From the NCBI GenBank assembly GCA_034408875.1, contig JAWXCJ010000142.1, positions 1 to 8,277 of the forward strand: DNA of 8,277 nucleotides, read 5' to 3'. Below are positions 1-6,332 of this stretch, piece after piece. Position 1 is the stretch's first letter; each line of letters starts with the position of its first letter. Source of the DNA: JANNHK01 sp034408875. Its GTDB lineage: Bacteria > Actinomycetota > Acidimicrobiia > IMCC26256 > PALSA-610. The notes under the pieces are model-generated. The model made no database searches and was not told the DNA's origin. It was given only the letters and a program-made list of their open reading frames with translations. The position numbers and the translations under genes were made by a program.

Positions 1-17
1 GGGTGGTGGCGGGGACG

Positions 18-686
18 ATGGCGCGGCCGATGCGGCGCACATTCGCGAGCCGCGTCTCGGCGGGCCATCTCGTGATGGTGCTGGCCGGGGTGCTCGGGGT
101 CCTGCTCACGCTGCAGGTCTTGAGCCGCGCCGACGACACCCGGCCCGTGCTCGTCGCGGCCGTCGACCTCGCGCCGGGGACCGTGCTCGACGACGACGCA
201 CTGACGACTACTCGCATCTCGGGTGACGGCGATGCCCTCGCCGACTTGTTCGGGGCCGACGATCTCGCCGACGTGCGGGGCAAGGTGGTCGCGGGGTCGG
301 TTCCCGCGGGTGCGCTCGTGACGCGCAGTGACGTGCACCTCGTCGCCGACGGTGTCGCACCGCGCGCGATGAGTTTCCCACTCGCGGCTTCTCGAGCGGT
401 CGGCGGTGAGGTGGACGAAGGTGACGTCGTCGACGTCATCGCGGTCGACGCCGACACGAACACTGCGTCGTACGTCATGACCAACGTCGAAGTCCTGGAT
501 GTCGAGGGGGAGGACGGCGGTCCACTGAGCGGTGGGAACGACGAGCTGACGGTCACGCTGGCCGTCGACGCCACGAGCGCGCTCGCGCTCGCGGCCGCGG
601 TCGAGACGGGCACGGTGAGCTTGGTGCGTACCACGGGCGCACCGGTGGTCGTGGACGCGACGCCCGTCGAGGCGGCGGCGCCGTGA
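18..686 (+). CDS. cpaB: CpaB/RcpC-like SAF-domain Flp pilus assembly protein
   Basis: This is a membrane-anchored Tad/Flp pilus assembly protein of the CpaB/RcpC kind, 222 residues from the ATG at 18. A basic N-terminus (RPMRR) is followed by one hydrophobic segment at about residues 17-35, so the rest is probably extracytoplasmic. A SAF-type domain spans about residues 42-111: 'RPVLVAAVDLAPGTVL' followed by 'VRGKVVAGSVPAGALVTRSDV', the pattern shared by CpaB and antifreeze-like domains. The C-terminal part has the CpaB-like 'VDEGDVVDVIAV' and a segment ending 'LVRTTGAPVVV'. In Gram-negative Tad systems RcpC works with the secretin RcpA; no secretin is seen here. The start is uncertain. The frame is open to the window edge, GTG at 3 and ATG at 30 are also possible, and a purine-rich stretch at 11-15 lies just upstream of 18. 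The stop overlaps the next gene's GTG by 4 bases, suggesting translational coupling. The family call is firm; the exact start is not. Confidence 0.85.
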   Translation: MARPMRRTFASRVSAGHLVMVLAGVLGVLLTLQVLSRADDTRPVLVAAVDLAPGTVLDDDALTTTRISGDGDALADLFGADDLADVRGKVVAGSVPAGALVTRSDVHLVADGVAPRAMSFPLAASRAVGGEVDEGDVVDVIAVDADTNTASYVMTNVEVLDVEGEDGGPLSGGNDELTVTLAVDATSALALAAAVETGTVSLVRTTGAPVVVDATPVEAAAP

Positions 687-1843
687 GCGAGGTTGAGGTC
701 GCCCTGGTCTTCACGGCCGATCCCTGGGTCGAGGAACTTCACCGCCACCTGAGCGATCACGGTGGTGCACGGGTACGCCAGCTCGTGGTCGAAGCGGGTG
801 TCGCGCTCGAGGAGTCGTACGACGTGCTCGTCGTGAGTCACCGGTGGCCGGCCTTGACGCACGCCCTCGTCGCCGACCTTCGCGCGACGGGCCGATCGGT
901 GCTCGGCGTGTACGACCGAGAGGAACCCGCGAGTCGCGATCATCTCCAAGCGGTCGACGTCGACCGCATGCTGACCTCCGATGCCGGACCGGGCGAGTTC
1001 GTCGAGATGCTCCAGCGCATGCGTTCGCGTCGCGACGTCGGAACGGGCCCCGAGCCCGAGGCAGTCACCGCGCGCGGACTCGTCGTTGCGGTCGGCGGAG
1101 CTCCGGGCGTCGGCCGCACCGAAGTCGCCGTCCAACTCGCGCTCACAATGTCAGCCCCACTTGTCGATGCCGATGACGTCGCGCCCGCGGTAGCGCAGCG
1201 GCTGGGTCTATCGATCGAGCCGAACCTGCGTACTGCGATCGACGCGGTCGAGCACGGGCGCGGCACGCTTGCGGCTTCGATCACAACCGACAGCGGCACC
1301 GGGCTGCGGGTGATCTCCGGGTTGCCCAATCCGCGCGCCTGGGCTCAAGTTCGTCCCGGCGAGGTCGTTCGTATTCTCGACCGCCTCGTGAACGAGGAGG
1401 ACTGCGTCGTCGTCGACGGGATCGGGTCGTTGGAGGACGTGGGTGGCCCGACGAGGAGCCGCAACGCCGTCGCTCGCGCGCTCGTGTTGGAGGCGAATGT
1501 CCTCGTGGCGGTCTGTGACGCGGGTCCGGTCGGTGTGGCTCGCCTGCTGACGTGGGCGATGGACGTCCGGTCGCTCGCGCCGGATACGCCGCTCGTGGTC
1601 GCCGTCAACCGCGCGCCGACGGCGCGTTTCCGGCGGGGCGAACTCTACGACGAGATCACGCGGACACTGCCGGTCATCGACGTCGTGTTCGTTCCCTCCG
1701 ACCGGAAGGTCACCGAAGCCGCGTGGAACGGGACCTCCGTTGCCCGCGGCGGATTCGTGCGCGGTGTCACCCATGTCGGCGAGGTAGTGCGCGGCGCACC
1801 GCGTGTGCAGGCTGCCGTCGAGGCCGTACGGGAGGCGTCATGA
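683..1843 (+). CDS. tadZ: CpaE/TadZ-like pilus localisation protein with degenerate P-loop
   Basis: A 386-residue protein of the CpaE/TadZ (MinD/ParA-related) family, which places the Tad machine in the cell. Residues 1-115 look like a receiver-like (pseudo-response-regulator) domain with alternating strands and helices. Residues 130-386 form a ParA-like domain: P-loop 'GGAPGVGRTE' at 138-147, a Walker A' region 'LVDADD' at 160-165 followed by a 'RLGL' turn at 173-176, and Walker B-like 'CVVVDGIG' at 241-248. The invariant P-loop lysine is arginine (R145), and the extra N-terminal lysine of the deviant Walker motif is also missing, so ATP hydrolysis may be weak or absent. TadZ proteins are known for atypical ATPase domains. 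The GTG start overlaps the cpaB stop by 4 bases, and the TGA overlaps the ATG of tadA. Position between cpaB and tadA fits the usual Tad order. The sequence is divergent, so the call rests on motifs plus context. Confidence 0.82.
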   Translation: MSEVEVALVFTADPWVEELHRHLSDHGGARVRQLVVEAGVALEESYDVLVVSHRWPALTHALVADLRATGRSVLGVYDREEPASRDHLQAVDVDRMLTSDAGPGEFVEMLQRMRSRRDVGTGPEPEAVTARGLVVAVGGAPGVGRTEVAVQLALTMSAPLVDADDVAPAVAQRLGLSIEPNLRTAIDAVEHGRGTLAASITTDSGTGLRVISGLPNPRAWAQVRPGEVVRILDRLVNEEDCVVVDGIGSLEDVGGPTRSRNAVARALVLEANVLVAVCDAGPVGVARLLTWAMDVRSLAPDTPLVVAVNRAPTARFRRGELYDEITRTLPVIDVVFVPSDRKVTEAAWNGTSVARGGFVRGVTHVGEVVRGAPRVQAAVEAVREAS

Positions 1844-3117
1844 CCGTCCGCGCCGACGCGTACGAAGCCATCCGGCGCGACGCGCTCGCGGGCATCGAGC
1901 GGAGGAAGCTGCAAACTGATCGTGAACTGGCTGAGGTGCGGGCCGAGATCGAGCGTGCGGTCGACGACTACCAGCGCCGGGCGCGACTCGGCGAGGAAGT
2001 GCCGCTCGGCGACCCGGCGATCATGGCGCAGCGGATCCTGCGAGGTGTCACCGACTTCGGACCGTTGACCGACCTGTTGGCACGCAACGACGTCGAGGAG
2101 ATCTTCCTCGAAGGCCCGCGCGTGACGTATCTCGACGAGACCGGACGGCTGCGGGGTCTCGCCGAACCGACGAGCGAGGACGAGAACCGTCAGATCGTGG
2201 ACCGCCTCCTCGCAACGACCGAGCGGCAGTTGAACGCGAAGCACCCGCTCGTGCAGGCCCGAGTGCTCGACGGCACCGCGAGACTCACGGCCGCGATCCC
2301 GCCGATCGCAGATCGGCTATCGGTGACACTGCGCCGCTACGTCGTGCGCGATGTGAGCCTCGACGACCTCGTCGCACGCGACACGGTGACGCGCGAGGCC
2401 GCTGCTTTCCTGTGGGCACTGATGCAAGTCCGCAGCCGGATCGCTATTTCCGGGGAACCAGGCGCGGGGAAGACGACGCTTGCGGCGGCGCTGCTGGCCG
2501 CGGTCCCACCGGCCCATTGCGTCCGATCCTGTGAGGAGATCCGCGAACTCGCGGTGCCCGTCGGTCACGGGTCGTACTACGAGGTTCGGCCGCCGGGCCT
2601 CGACGGCGGTAGCGAGATCTCCCTGCGCGATTTGGTGAAGTTCGTGCTGGCGATGAGGCCCGACCGCATTGTCGTGGGCGAAGTTCGTGGCGCGGAGGCG
2701 TTCGAACTCACGCGTGCGGTGAACGCCGGGTGCGGATTCCTCTGCACGGTCCACGCGAACACCGCGAACGACGCGCTCAACGCTCTCATCAACGCGGCGT
2801 TGATGGCGGGCGAGAACGTCTCCGAACGGATCGTGCGCAAGATCTTCACCGAAGCGATCGACATCGTCGTGCACATGGACCGCGACGACATCCCCCGCAC
2901 CACCGACTCCCGTATCCGCCGGCAAGTGGCTGAGATCACCGCGGTCGCGCCCACTCTGACCGACGACCAGACGTTCGAGCCGGTCTTCGTCCGCAAGGCC
3001 CTCGGACGTCCGTTGGAGTGGACCGGCGCGTTGCCGCCTGCGCTCGAGGAACGGGTGGACCGGGCATTGCCCGACGGCATGAAGCTGCGGCGACTCCTCG
3101 ACGGGCACGCGCGATGA
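1840..3117 (+). CDS. tadA: TadA/CpaF-type pilus secretion ATPase
   Basis: The cytoplasmic hexameric ATPase that powers Flp pilus assembly, 425 residues, close to the usual CpaF length. A helical N-terminus (about 8-50) leads into the N-terminal domain with 'FGPLTDLLARNDVEEIFLEGP' features around 73-93. The catalytic core has Walker A 'GEPGAGKTT' at 205-213 (K211), an Asp-box-like 'CEEIREL' at 231-237, Walker B 'RPDRIVVGEVRG' at 273-284 with catalytic Glu at 281, and the His box 'CTVHANTA' at 302-309 with H305. All catalytic elements are present. Departures from common CpaF are 'FLEGP' in place of the usual 'MVNGP' and 'GCGFLCTVHAN' in place of the 'GHDGSLTTIHAN' type. I chose ATG 1840 because it overlaps the tadZ stop as ATGA and has GGGAGG four bases upstream (1830-1835); the frame stays open further upstream inside tadZ, but that part has no pilus-ATPase similarity. 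It should work with TadB and TadC, encoded directly downstream. Confidence 0.95.
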   Translation: MTVRADAYEAIRRDALAGIERRKLQTDRELAEVRAEIERAVDDYQRRARLGEEVPLGDPAIMAQRILRGVTDFGPLTDLLARNDVEEIFLEGPRVTYLDETGRLRGLAEPTSEDENRQIVDRLLATTERQLNAKHPLVQARVLDGTARLTAAIPPIADRLSVTLRRYVVRDVSLDDLVARDTVTREAAAFLWALMQVRSRIAISGEPGAGKTTLAAALLAAVPPAHCVRSCEEIRELAVPVGHGSYYEVRPPGLDGGSEISLRDLVKFVLAMRPDRIVVGEVRGAEAFELTRAVNAGCGFLCTVHANTANDALNALINAALMAGENVSERIVRKIFTEAIDIVVHMDRDDIPRTTDSRIRRQVAEITAVAPTLTDDQTFEPVFVRKALGRPLEWTGALPPALEERVDRALPDGMKLRRLLDGHAR

Positions 3118-3989
3118 CGATGCTCGCCGCGCTCTTCGTCGGTACGTTCTGCGCCCTCCTCGTGGGGGCGCTGGCGGGGATTCTGCCCCGCCGCATGCGG
3201 TGGCACCGGAAGCAGCGTCCCGACAGGACTCGGGTATGGCTCCAGCAGGCCGGCGTGTCGCTGTCGCCGGTCCAGTTCGTGGGTGGCAGTGTCGCCGCGG
3301 GATTGGTCGCGTTCGTGATGCTGAGCGCGCTCACCGGATCGGCGTTCGTCGCGGCAGTACCGGCGGTTGCGCTCGCGCTGCTGCCGCGAGCGTTCTTCGG
3401 CCGCCGGCGGAAGGAGCGCATGCGCGTCGTGCAGGCGGCGTGGCCCGACGGGCTGCGCGACCTGCTCGCATCGATCTCGGCCGGACGTTCACTCACACAG
3501 GCAGTGAATGCGCTCGCGGCGACGGGCCCTCCGCCCCTGCGCGACGCGTTCGCGCGCTTTCCCGAACTCGCACGTGTTTTCGGCGCCGCGCTCGCGCTCG
3601 AGATCGTGAAGGAGGAATTGAGCGACCCTACGAGCGACCGGATACTCGAAGTCTTGATCCTTGCGCACGAGCGCGGCGGCGGAATCGTCCGCACGATTCT
3701 GGAAGATCTCGTCGCGGCGACGACGAAGGACCTGAAACTTCTCGACGAACTCGAGACCGAAGGGCTCGAGATGCGACTCAACGCGCGGGCGGTTGTCGTC
3801 CTGCCGTGGTTCGTGCTCGTTGCCCTGACGATACGGCCGGGCGCATTCCGCGATTTCTACCGAACCGGTGCGGGGGTCGCGACGCTCCTGGTGGCCGGCG
3901 TGCTCTCGGCGATCGGCGTCTTCATGCTCGATCGGCTCGGTCGAGACCCCGTCGAAGACCGCGTGCTCCGCAGCGATCGGGGAGTCTGA
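3114..3989 (+). CDS. tadB: TadB-like Flp pilus platform membrane protein (T2SSF family)
   Basis: An integral membrane platform protein of the type II secretion F / TadB family, 291 residues, a typical TadB length. Hydrophobic segments lie at about 4-24, 55-92 (probably two passes), 225-241 and 252-272. Between them is the cytoplasmic helical T2SSF domain, with the characteristic 'WPDGLRDLLASISAGRSLTQAV' at 110-131, 'DRILEVLILAHERGGGIVRTILEDL' at about 175-199, and a charged helix to about 222. Family members couple the TadA motor to pilin extraction and assembly. The ATG at 3114 overlaps the tadA stop by 4 bases; an ATG two codons later (3120) is also possible. The stop shares one base with the tadC start (TGATG). 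Confidence 0.92.
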   Translation: MTMLAALFVGTFCALLVGALAGILPRRMRWHRKQRPDRTRVWLQQAGVSLSPVQFVGGSVAAGLVAFVMLSALTGSAFVAAVPAVALALLPRAFFGRRRKERMRVVQAAWPDGLRDLLASISAGRSLTQAVNALAATGPPPLRDAFARFPELARVFGAALALEIVKEELSDPTSDRILEVLILAHERGGGIVRTILEDLVAATTKDLKLLDELETEGLEMRLNARAVVVLPWFVLVALTIRPGAFRDFYRTGAGVATLLVAGVLSAIGVFMLDRLGRDPVEDRVLRSDRGV

Positions 3990-4915
3990 TGCAGGCGCTG
4001 GGGCTCGTTGCAGCCTGCGCAGTGGGCGGCGCGTGCGCCGCGCTCGCCGCGGTTGTGATGCCGCGGACCCGCCGGCTCGCCCTGCGGGTACGGCCGTACA
4101 CGGTCGTGCCTCGCACCGCGCTCGGGTTGACACCCGACCTGACGCCGGTGAAGTCGAGTGGCGGCGCGGTGGGCGGGTTGTTCGGTCCGCCGCTGCGCGC
4201 CGCGATCGGCCGGATGGCGCGCGGTGTCGAACACCGCGGCGACGAGCACCTCGCCCGCACGTTGCGCCAGGCGGGCCTGGCCGATGTAACCCCCGACGAG
4301 TACCGGGTTCGCCAACTCGTCGAGGGCGCGTTGGGTGTCGCGGCGGCGGGGGCAGCGGTTCTCGTGTTGACCGGAGCCCCGACGATCGCGCTGGTCGCGG
4401 CGGTCGCGGGTGGCACGATCGGCGCGACGCGTTGTCGGCGCCGAGTCGAACGCGCCGTGACCGAACGGGCCGGCCGCATTCGTCTCGAGCTGTACACGAT
4501 CAACCACTTGCTCGCGATGCATGTACGCACCGGCGCCGGGCCGATTCAGGCGGTCCAACGCATCGTCGACCGCGGGCAGGGCATCGTCGTCGAAGAGTTG
4601 GGCGCGGTATTGACGTGGACGCGCCGGGGTATCGGAGAGGCGGAAGCGTTTCGGCGGGCCGCGGAACTGACGCCCGAGCCGAGCGCGGCGCGCACGTATC
4701 AACTCCTCGCGGCCGGCGTGGAGCGTGGTGCCGATCTGGGAAGCGCGCTCCTGGCCCTGAGCGAGGACATGCGCGACTCGCGTCGAGAAGAGCTGCACAA
4801 GCAAGCCGTTCGCCGGCGCGCCGCGATGCTCGTTCCGACGATCGCGATTTTGGCTCCGATCATGTTGTTGTTCATTGCGGCACCGTTGCCGTCGGTCGTG
4901 TTGGGGAATCGATAG
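3989..4915 (+). CDS. tadC: TadC-like Flp pilus platform membrane protein (T2SSF family)
   Basis: The second T2SSF-family platform protein, 308 residues, the expected partner of TadB. It has an N-terminal membrane segment (about 2-24), a low-complexity linker, 'LARTLRQAGL...TPDEYRVRQL' at about 88-110, a hydrophobic stretch at about 111-147 long enough for two passes, a cytoplasmic helical domain with 'AMHVRTGAGPIQAVQRI' (about 176-192) and 'TYQLLAAGVERGADLGSALLALSEDMR' (about 236-262), and a C-terminal membrane segment 'AMLVPTIAILAPIMLLFIAAPLP' at about 279-301. This layout is that of TadC rather than TadB. The ATG at 3989 shares one base with the tadB stop and has GGGGAG at 3979-3984. The segment at about 35-75, rich in Pro and Gly, looks unstructured. 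An 8-base gap follows before the pilin gene. Confidence 0.92.
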   Translation: MQALGLVAACAVGGACAALAAVVMPRTRRLALRVRPYTVVPRTALGLTPDLTPVKSSGGAVGGLFGPPLRAAIGRMARGVEHRGDEHLARTLRQAGLADVTPDEYRVRQLVEGALGVAAAGAAVLVLTGAPTIALVAAVAGGTIGATRCRRRVERAVTERAGRIRLELYTINHLLAMHVRTGAGPIQAVQRIVDRGQGIVVEELGAVLTWTRRGIGEAEAFRRAAELTPEPSAARTYQLLAAGVERGADLGSALLALSEDMRDSRREELHKQAVRRRAAMLVPTIAILAPIMLLFIAAPLPSVVLGNR

Positions 4916-4921
4916 AAGGGA
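4915..4921 (+). promoter_or_regulatory. Shine-Dalgarno sequence of the Flp-like pilin gene
   Basis: GAAGGGA lies directly after the tadC stop. It is 2 bases from ATG 4924 but 8 bases from ATG 4930, so by spacing it favours 4930 as the true pilin start. This is the only junction in the operon where the two genes do not overlap, which would let the pilin be translated independently of tadC. Confidence 0.55.
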
Positions 4922-4923
4922 CG

Positions 4924-5085
4924 ATGCGGATGCGCATTCGAAAGTCCGAAGCCGGGATGACGACTGCCGAGCTGCTCGGCAATGCCGCACTCGGGGTGTT
5001 GGCACTCGTCGTCATCTGGGCAATGTTGCAGCAACTCGGTGTCGACATTGTGAACTGGATCTCGGACGAGCTGCTCAGCGGGTGA
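4924..5085 (+). CDS. flp: Flp-like type IVc prepilin
   Basis: A 53-residue (51 if started at ATG 4930) class III prepilin-like peptide, the probable main fibre subunit. It has a short basic leader (RMRIRKSEAG), then a candidate prepilin-peptidase site between G11 and M12 with Glu at mature position +5 (MTTAE). A hydrophobic helix 'LLGNAALGVLALVVIWAMLQQLGV' and a short amphipathic tail 'DIVNWISDELLSG' follow. Flp pilins normally have Tyr after Glu+5; here it is Leu. The predicted mature peptide is 42 residues. Leader shape, size, Glu+5 and position between tadC and tadE support the call. Some high-GC Gram-positives carry similar short 'GMTTAE' membrane peptides in Tad loci. The stop overlaps the next GTG by 4 bases. 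Confidence 0.8.
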   Translation: MRMRIRKSEAGMTTAELLGNAALGVLALVVIWAMLQQLGVDIVNWISDELLSG

Positions 5086-5459
5086 GAACGGGACGAGGGG
5101 AGTCGGCATTCACGACGATTCAGTACGTCGCGACGGTCGGGTTCTCGATGGTTCTGTTCGTGCTGGTCGCGAACCTGCTCGTCGACTTGTACGCCCGCGG
5201 GGTGGTGCGAGACGCACTCGACGAGGGGGCTCGCTCGGCCGCGGTCGAGGGCGCCGACGCCGAGACCTGCCGCGCGCGAGCGCAGCAGGTGCTCGACGAC
5301 CTGTTGCGCGGCCCGGTCGGCAATGACATCGAGATCGAGTGCGAATTCGACGGGGCGTTCGTCGTCGCGCGCGCGGAGGGGTCGTTGCCCGCGTGGCTCC
5401 CGATGCTCGTGCCCGCCTGGGAACTCGAGTTCGAAGCGACAGCGCTGCGGGAACCATGA
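5082..5459 (+). CDS. tadE: TadE-like minor pilin/pseudopilin
   Basis: A 125-residue single-pass protein resembling TadE-type pseudopilins of Tad loci. A short N-terminus 'MRTGRGESA' is followed by 'FTTIQYVATVGFSMVLFVLVANLLVDLYARGVVRDALDEGARSAAV', a hydrophobic helix (about 10-38) and the amphipathic 'ALDEGAR' helix typical of TadE-like proteins. The remainder is an extracytoplasmic alpha/beta domain with two cysteines (C63 and C87). If processed at A9/F10, position +5 is Gln (Q14) and not Glu, although the following Tyr is kept. GTG 5082 is chosen because it overlaps the flp stop as GTGA and yields the complete pilin-like N-terminus; the frame is open further upstream but that part is antisense to nothing recognisable and lies over flp in another frame. 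It is probably a minor pilin or a priming/anchoring component. Confidence 0.8.
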   Translation: MRTGRGESAFTTIQYVATVGFSMVLFVLVANLLVDLYARGVVRDALDEGARSAAVEGADAETCRARAQQVLDDLLRGPVGNDIEIECEFDGAFVVARAEGSLPAWLPMLVPAWELEFEATALREP

Positions 5460-5872
5460 ACCCGGTTCGTGACGAGCGTGCCGCGGGCTTCGTCGTCGCC
5501 GAGTGGGTGTTCGCCGTCGCCCTGCTGTTGTTCCCTGTGGTCCTGCTCGTCGGGTCGCTCCCGAGTTGGGTCGAGCGCAGGCACGCCGCGACCGTCGCCG
5601 CGCGCGAGGCCGCGGCGACGATCATCCGTGACATCCCCGATGCCGACGTCGAGCGCGCCACGTTCGTGGCCAAGGCGGTGGCCGCCAACCACGGTGTCGA
5701 CCCCGAAGATGTGAGCGTCGACGTGTCCGGCGGGATCGACCGCGGCGACATCGTGACGGTCGCGGTCCACGTACAGATGCCGGCGATCGCGCTTCCGGGC
5801 GCCGATGCACTCGCGTCGTGGACGTACACGGCAACCCAGCACCGGCGCGTCGACGACTACTTCAGCCGATGA
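5456..5872 (+). CDS. TadE/TadF-like pseudopilin
   Basis: A 138-residue single-pass pseudopilin-like protein. The N-terminus 'MNPVRDERAAG' followed by 'FVVAEW' fits a prepilin-peptidase site after G11 with Glu at +5 (E16). A hydrophobic helix spans about 12-37 ('VVAEWVFAVALLLFPVVLLVGSLPSW'), followed by an amphipathic helix 'RRHAATVAAREAAATIIRDI'. The rest is a small beta-rich outer domain ending in 'YTATQHRRVDDYFSR'. Size and context match the second TadE-family member (often called TadF), but the subfamily cannot be decided from sequence reading alone. The ATG overlaps the tadE stop as ATGA, and its own stop overlaps the next ATG in the same way. Confidence 0.75.
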   Translation: MNPVRDERAAGFVVAEWVFAVALLLFPVVLLVGSLPSWVERRHAATVAAREAAATIIRDIPDADVERATFVAKAVAANHGVDPEDVSVDVSGGIDRGDIVTVAVHVQMPAIALPGADALASWTYTATQHRRVDDYFSR

Positions 5873-6282
5873 AGTCGCAGCCGCATGAACGCGGGACCGC
5901 GACGATCTGGGTGTTGGGGCTGTGTGTCTCGGTCATGTTCCTCGGTGGTCTGAGCCTCGACTTGTGGCGAGGGGTCTCGGTGCGACGCGAGCTGTCGGCG
6001 CTCGCCGACGCGGCCGCGACTGCGGGCACGAACGGCATCGACGGCGACTCGGTACGTTCCGGTCACGCGGAACTCGATCCCGCCCACGCCGAGGCGCTGG
6101 CCCGCGATGTGCTGGCGCGCAGCGATCGAACGCTGGAGTCAGTGGAGATCGAGGTCGCCGGTGACCGGGTCGTCGTCACCCTCGAGGACGAGGTGCGCTT
6201 CTCACTGCTCGGCATCTTCGTGCAGGGCGAACCGATGACGGTCCGTGCCACGGCGGAAGCGGAACCGCGGGTCCGGTCCTGA
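5869..6282 (+). CDS. TadG-like (TadE/G N-terminal domain) pilus-associated protein, short form
   Basis: A 137-residue protein with the N-terminal signature of the 'Flp pilus-assembly TadE/G-like' family: 'ERGTATIWVLGLCVSVMFLGGLSLDLW' (about 7-33) as membrane helix, then 'RRELSALADAAATAGTNGID' (39-58), matching the usual 'ADAAALAGA' helix of TadG proteins. 'LDPAHAEALARDVLA' and a beta-rich tail follow. If cut after G9, position +5 is Trp, so normal prepilin processing is doubtful. It is much shorter than full TadG proteins, which carry a von Willebrand A domain; none is visible here. The actinobacterial short form probably acts as a membrane-anchored accessory of the pilus. It is the last gene of the operon: the TGA is followed two bases later by a long inverted repeat. 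Confidence 0.72.
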   Translation: MKSQPHERGTATIWVLGLCVSVMFLGGLSLDLWRGVSVRRELSALADAAATAGTNGIDGDSVRSGHAELDPAHAEALARDVLARSDRTLESVEIEVAGDRVVVTLEDEVRFSLLGIFVQGEPMTVRATAEAEPRVRS

Positions 6283-6284
6283 GG

Positions 6285-6330
6285 CCGTGGTCACTGATCT
6301 GCACGTATGCGTGCATATTCGTGACCACGG
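6285..6330. terminator. Bidirectional hairpin terminator between convergent operons
   Basis: A 46-base fold-back fills the gap between two converging stop codons. The outer arms CCGTGGTCAC (6285-6294) and GTGACCACGG (6321-6330) are perfect complements. The inner arms TGCACG (6300-6305) and CGTGCA (6310-6315) close a 4-base loop (tatg, 6306-6309). The middle 5 bases per side pair partly (A-U, U-A, G-U, two mismatches), giving a nearly continuous 21-bp stem. Two bases separate it from the tad operon stop and two from the tetR stop. No T-run follows on either side, so it would be a U-tract-less terminator or an mRNA 3'-end stabiliser. A protein-binding site is the alternative. Confidence 0.75.
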
Positions 6331-6332
6331 AG

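Noticed and set aside
1645..2244. Long open frame on the minus strand beneath tadZ and tadA.
   Set aside because: It is a shadow of high-GC codon bias. The plus-strand frame here carries clear TadA features, and the minus-strand product has no recognisable motif.
3200..3988. Upstream extension of the tadC frame through tadB.
   Set aside because: The extra residues are Arg-rich and overlap tadB in another frame. ATG 3989 has a ribosome binding site and touches the tadB stop.
3857..5005. A 382-codon open frame on the minus strand across tadB and tadC.
   Set aside because: Its product is Arg/Pro-rich with no membrane or domain pattern, as expected from antisense reading of GC-rich genes. The plus strand encodes TadB and TadC with proper overlaps.
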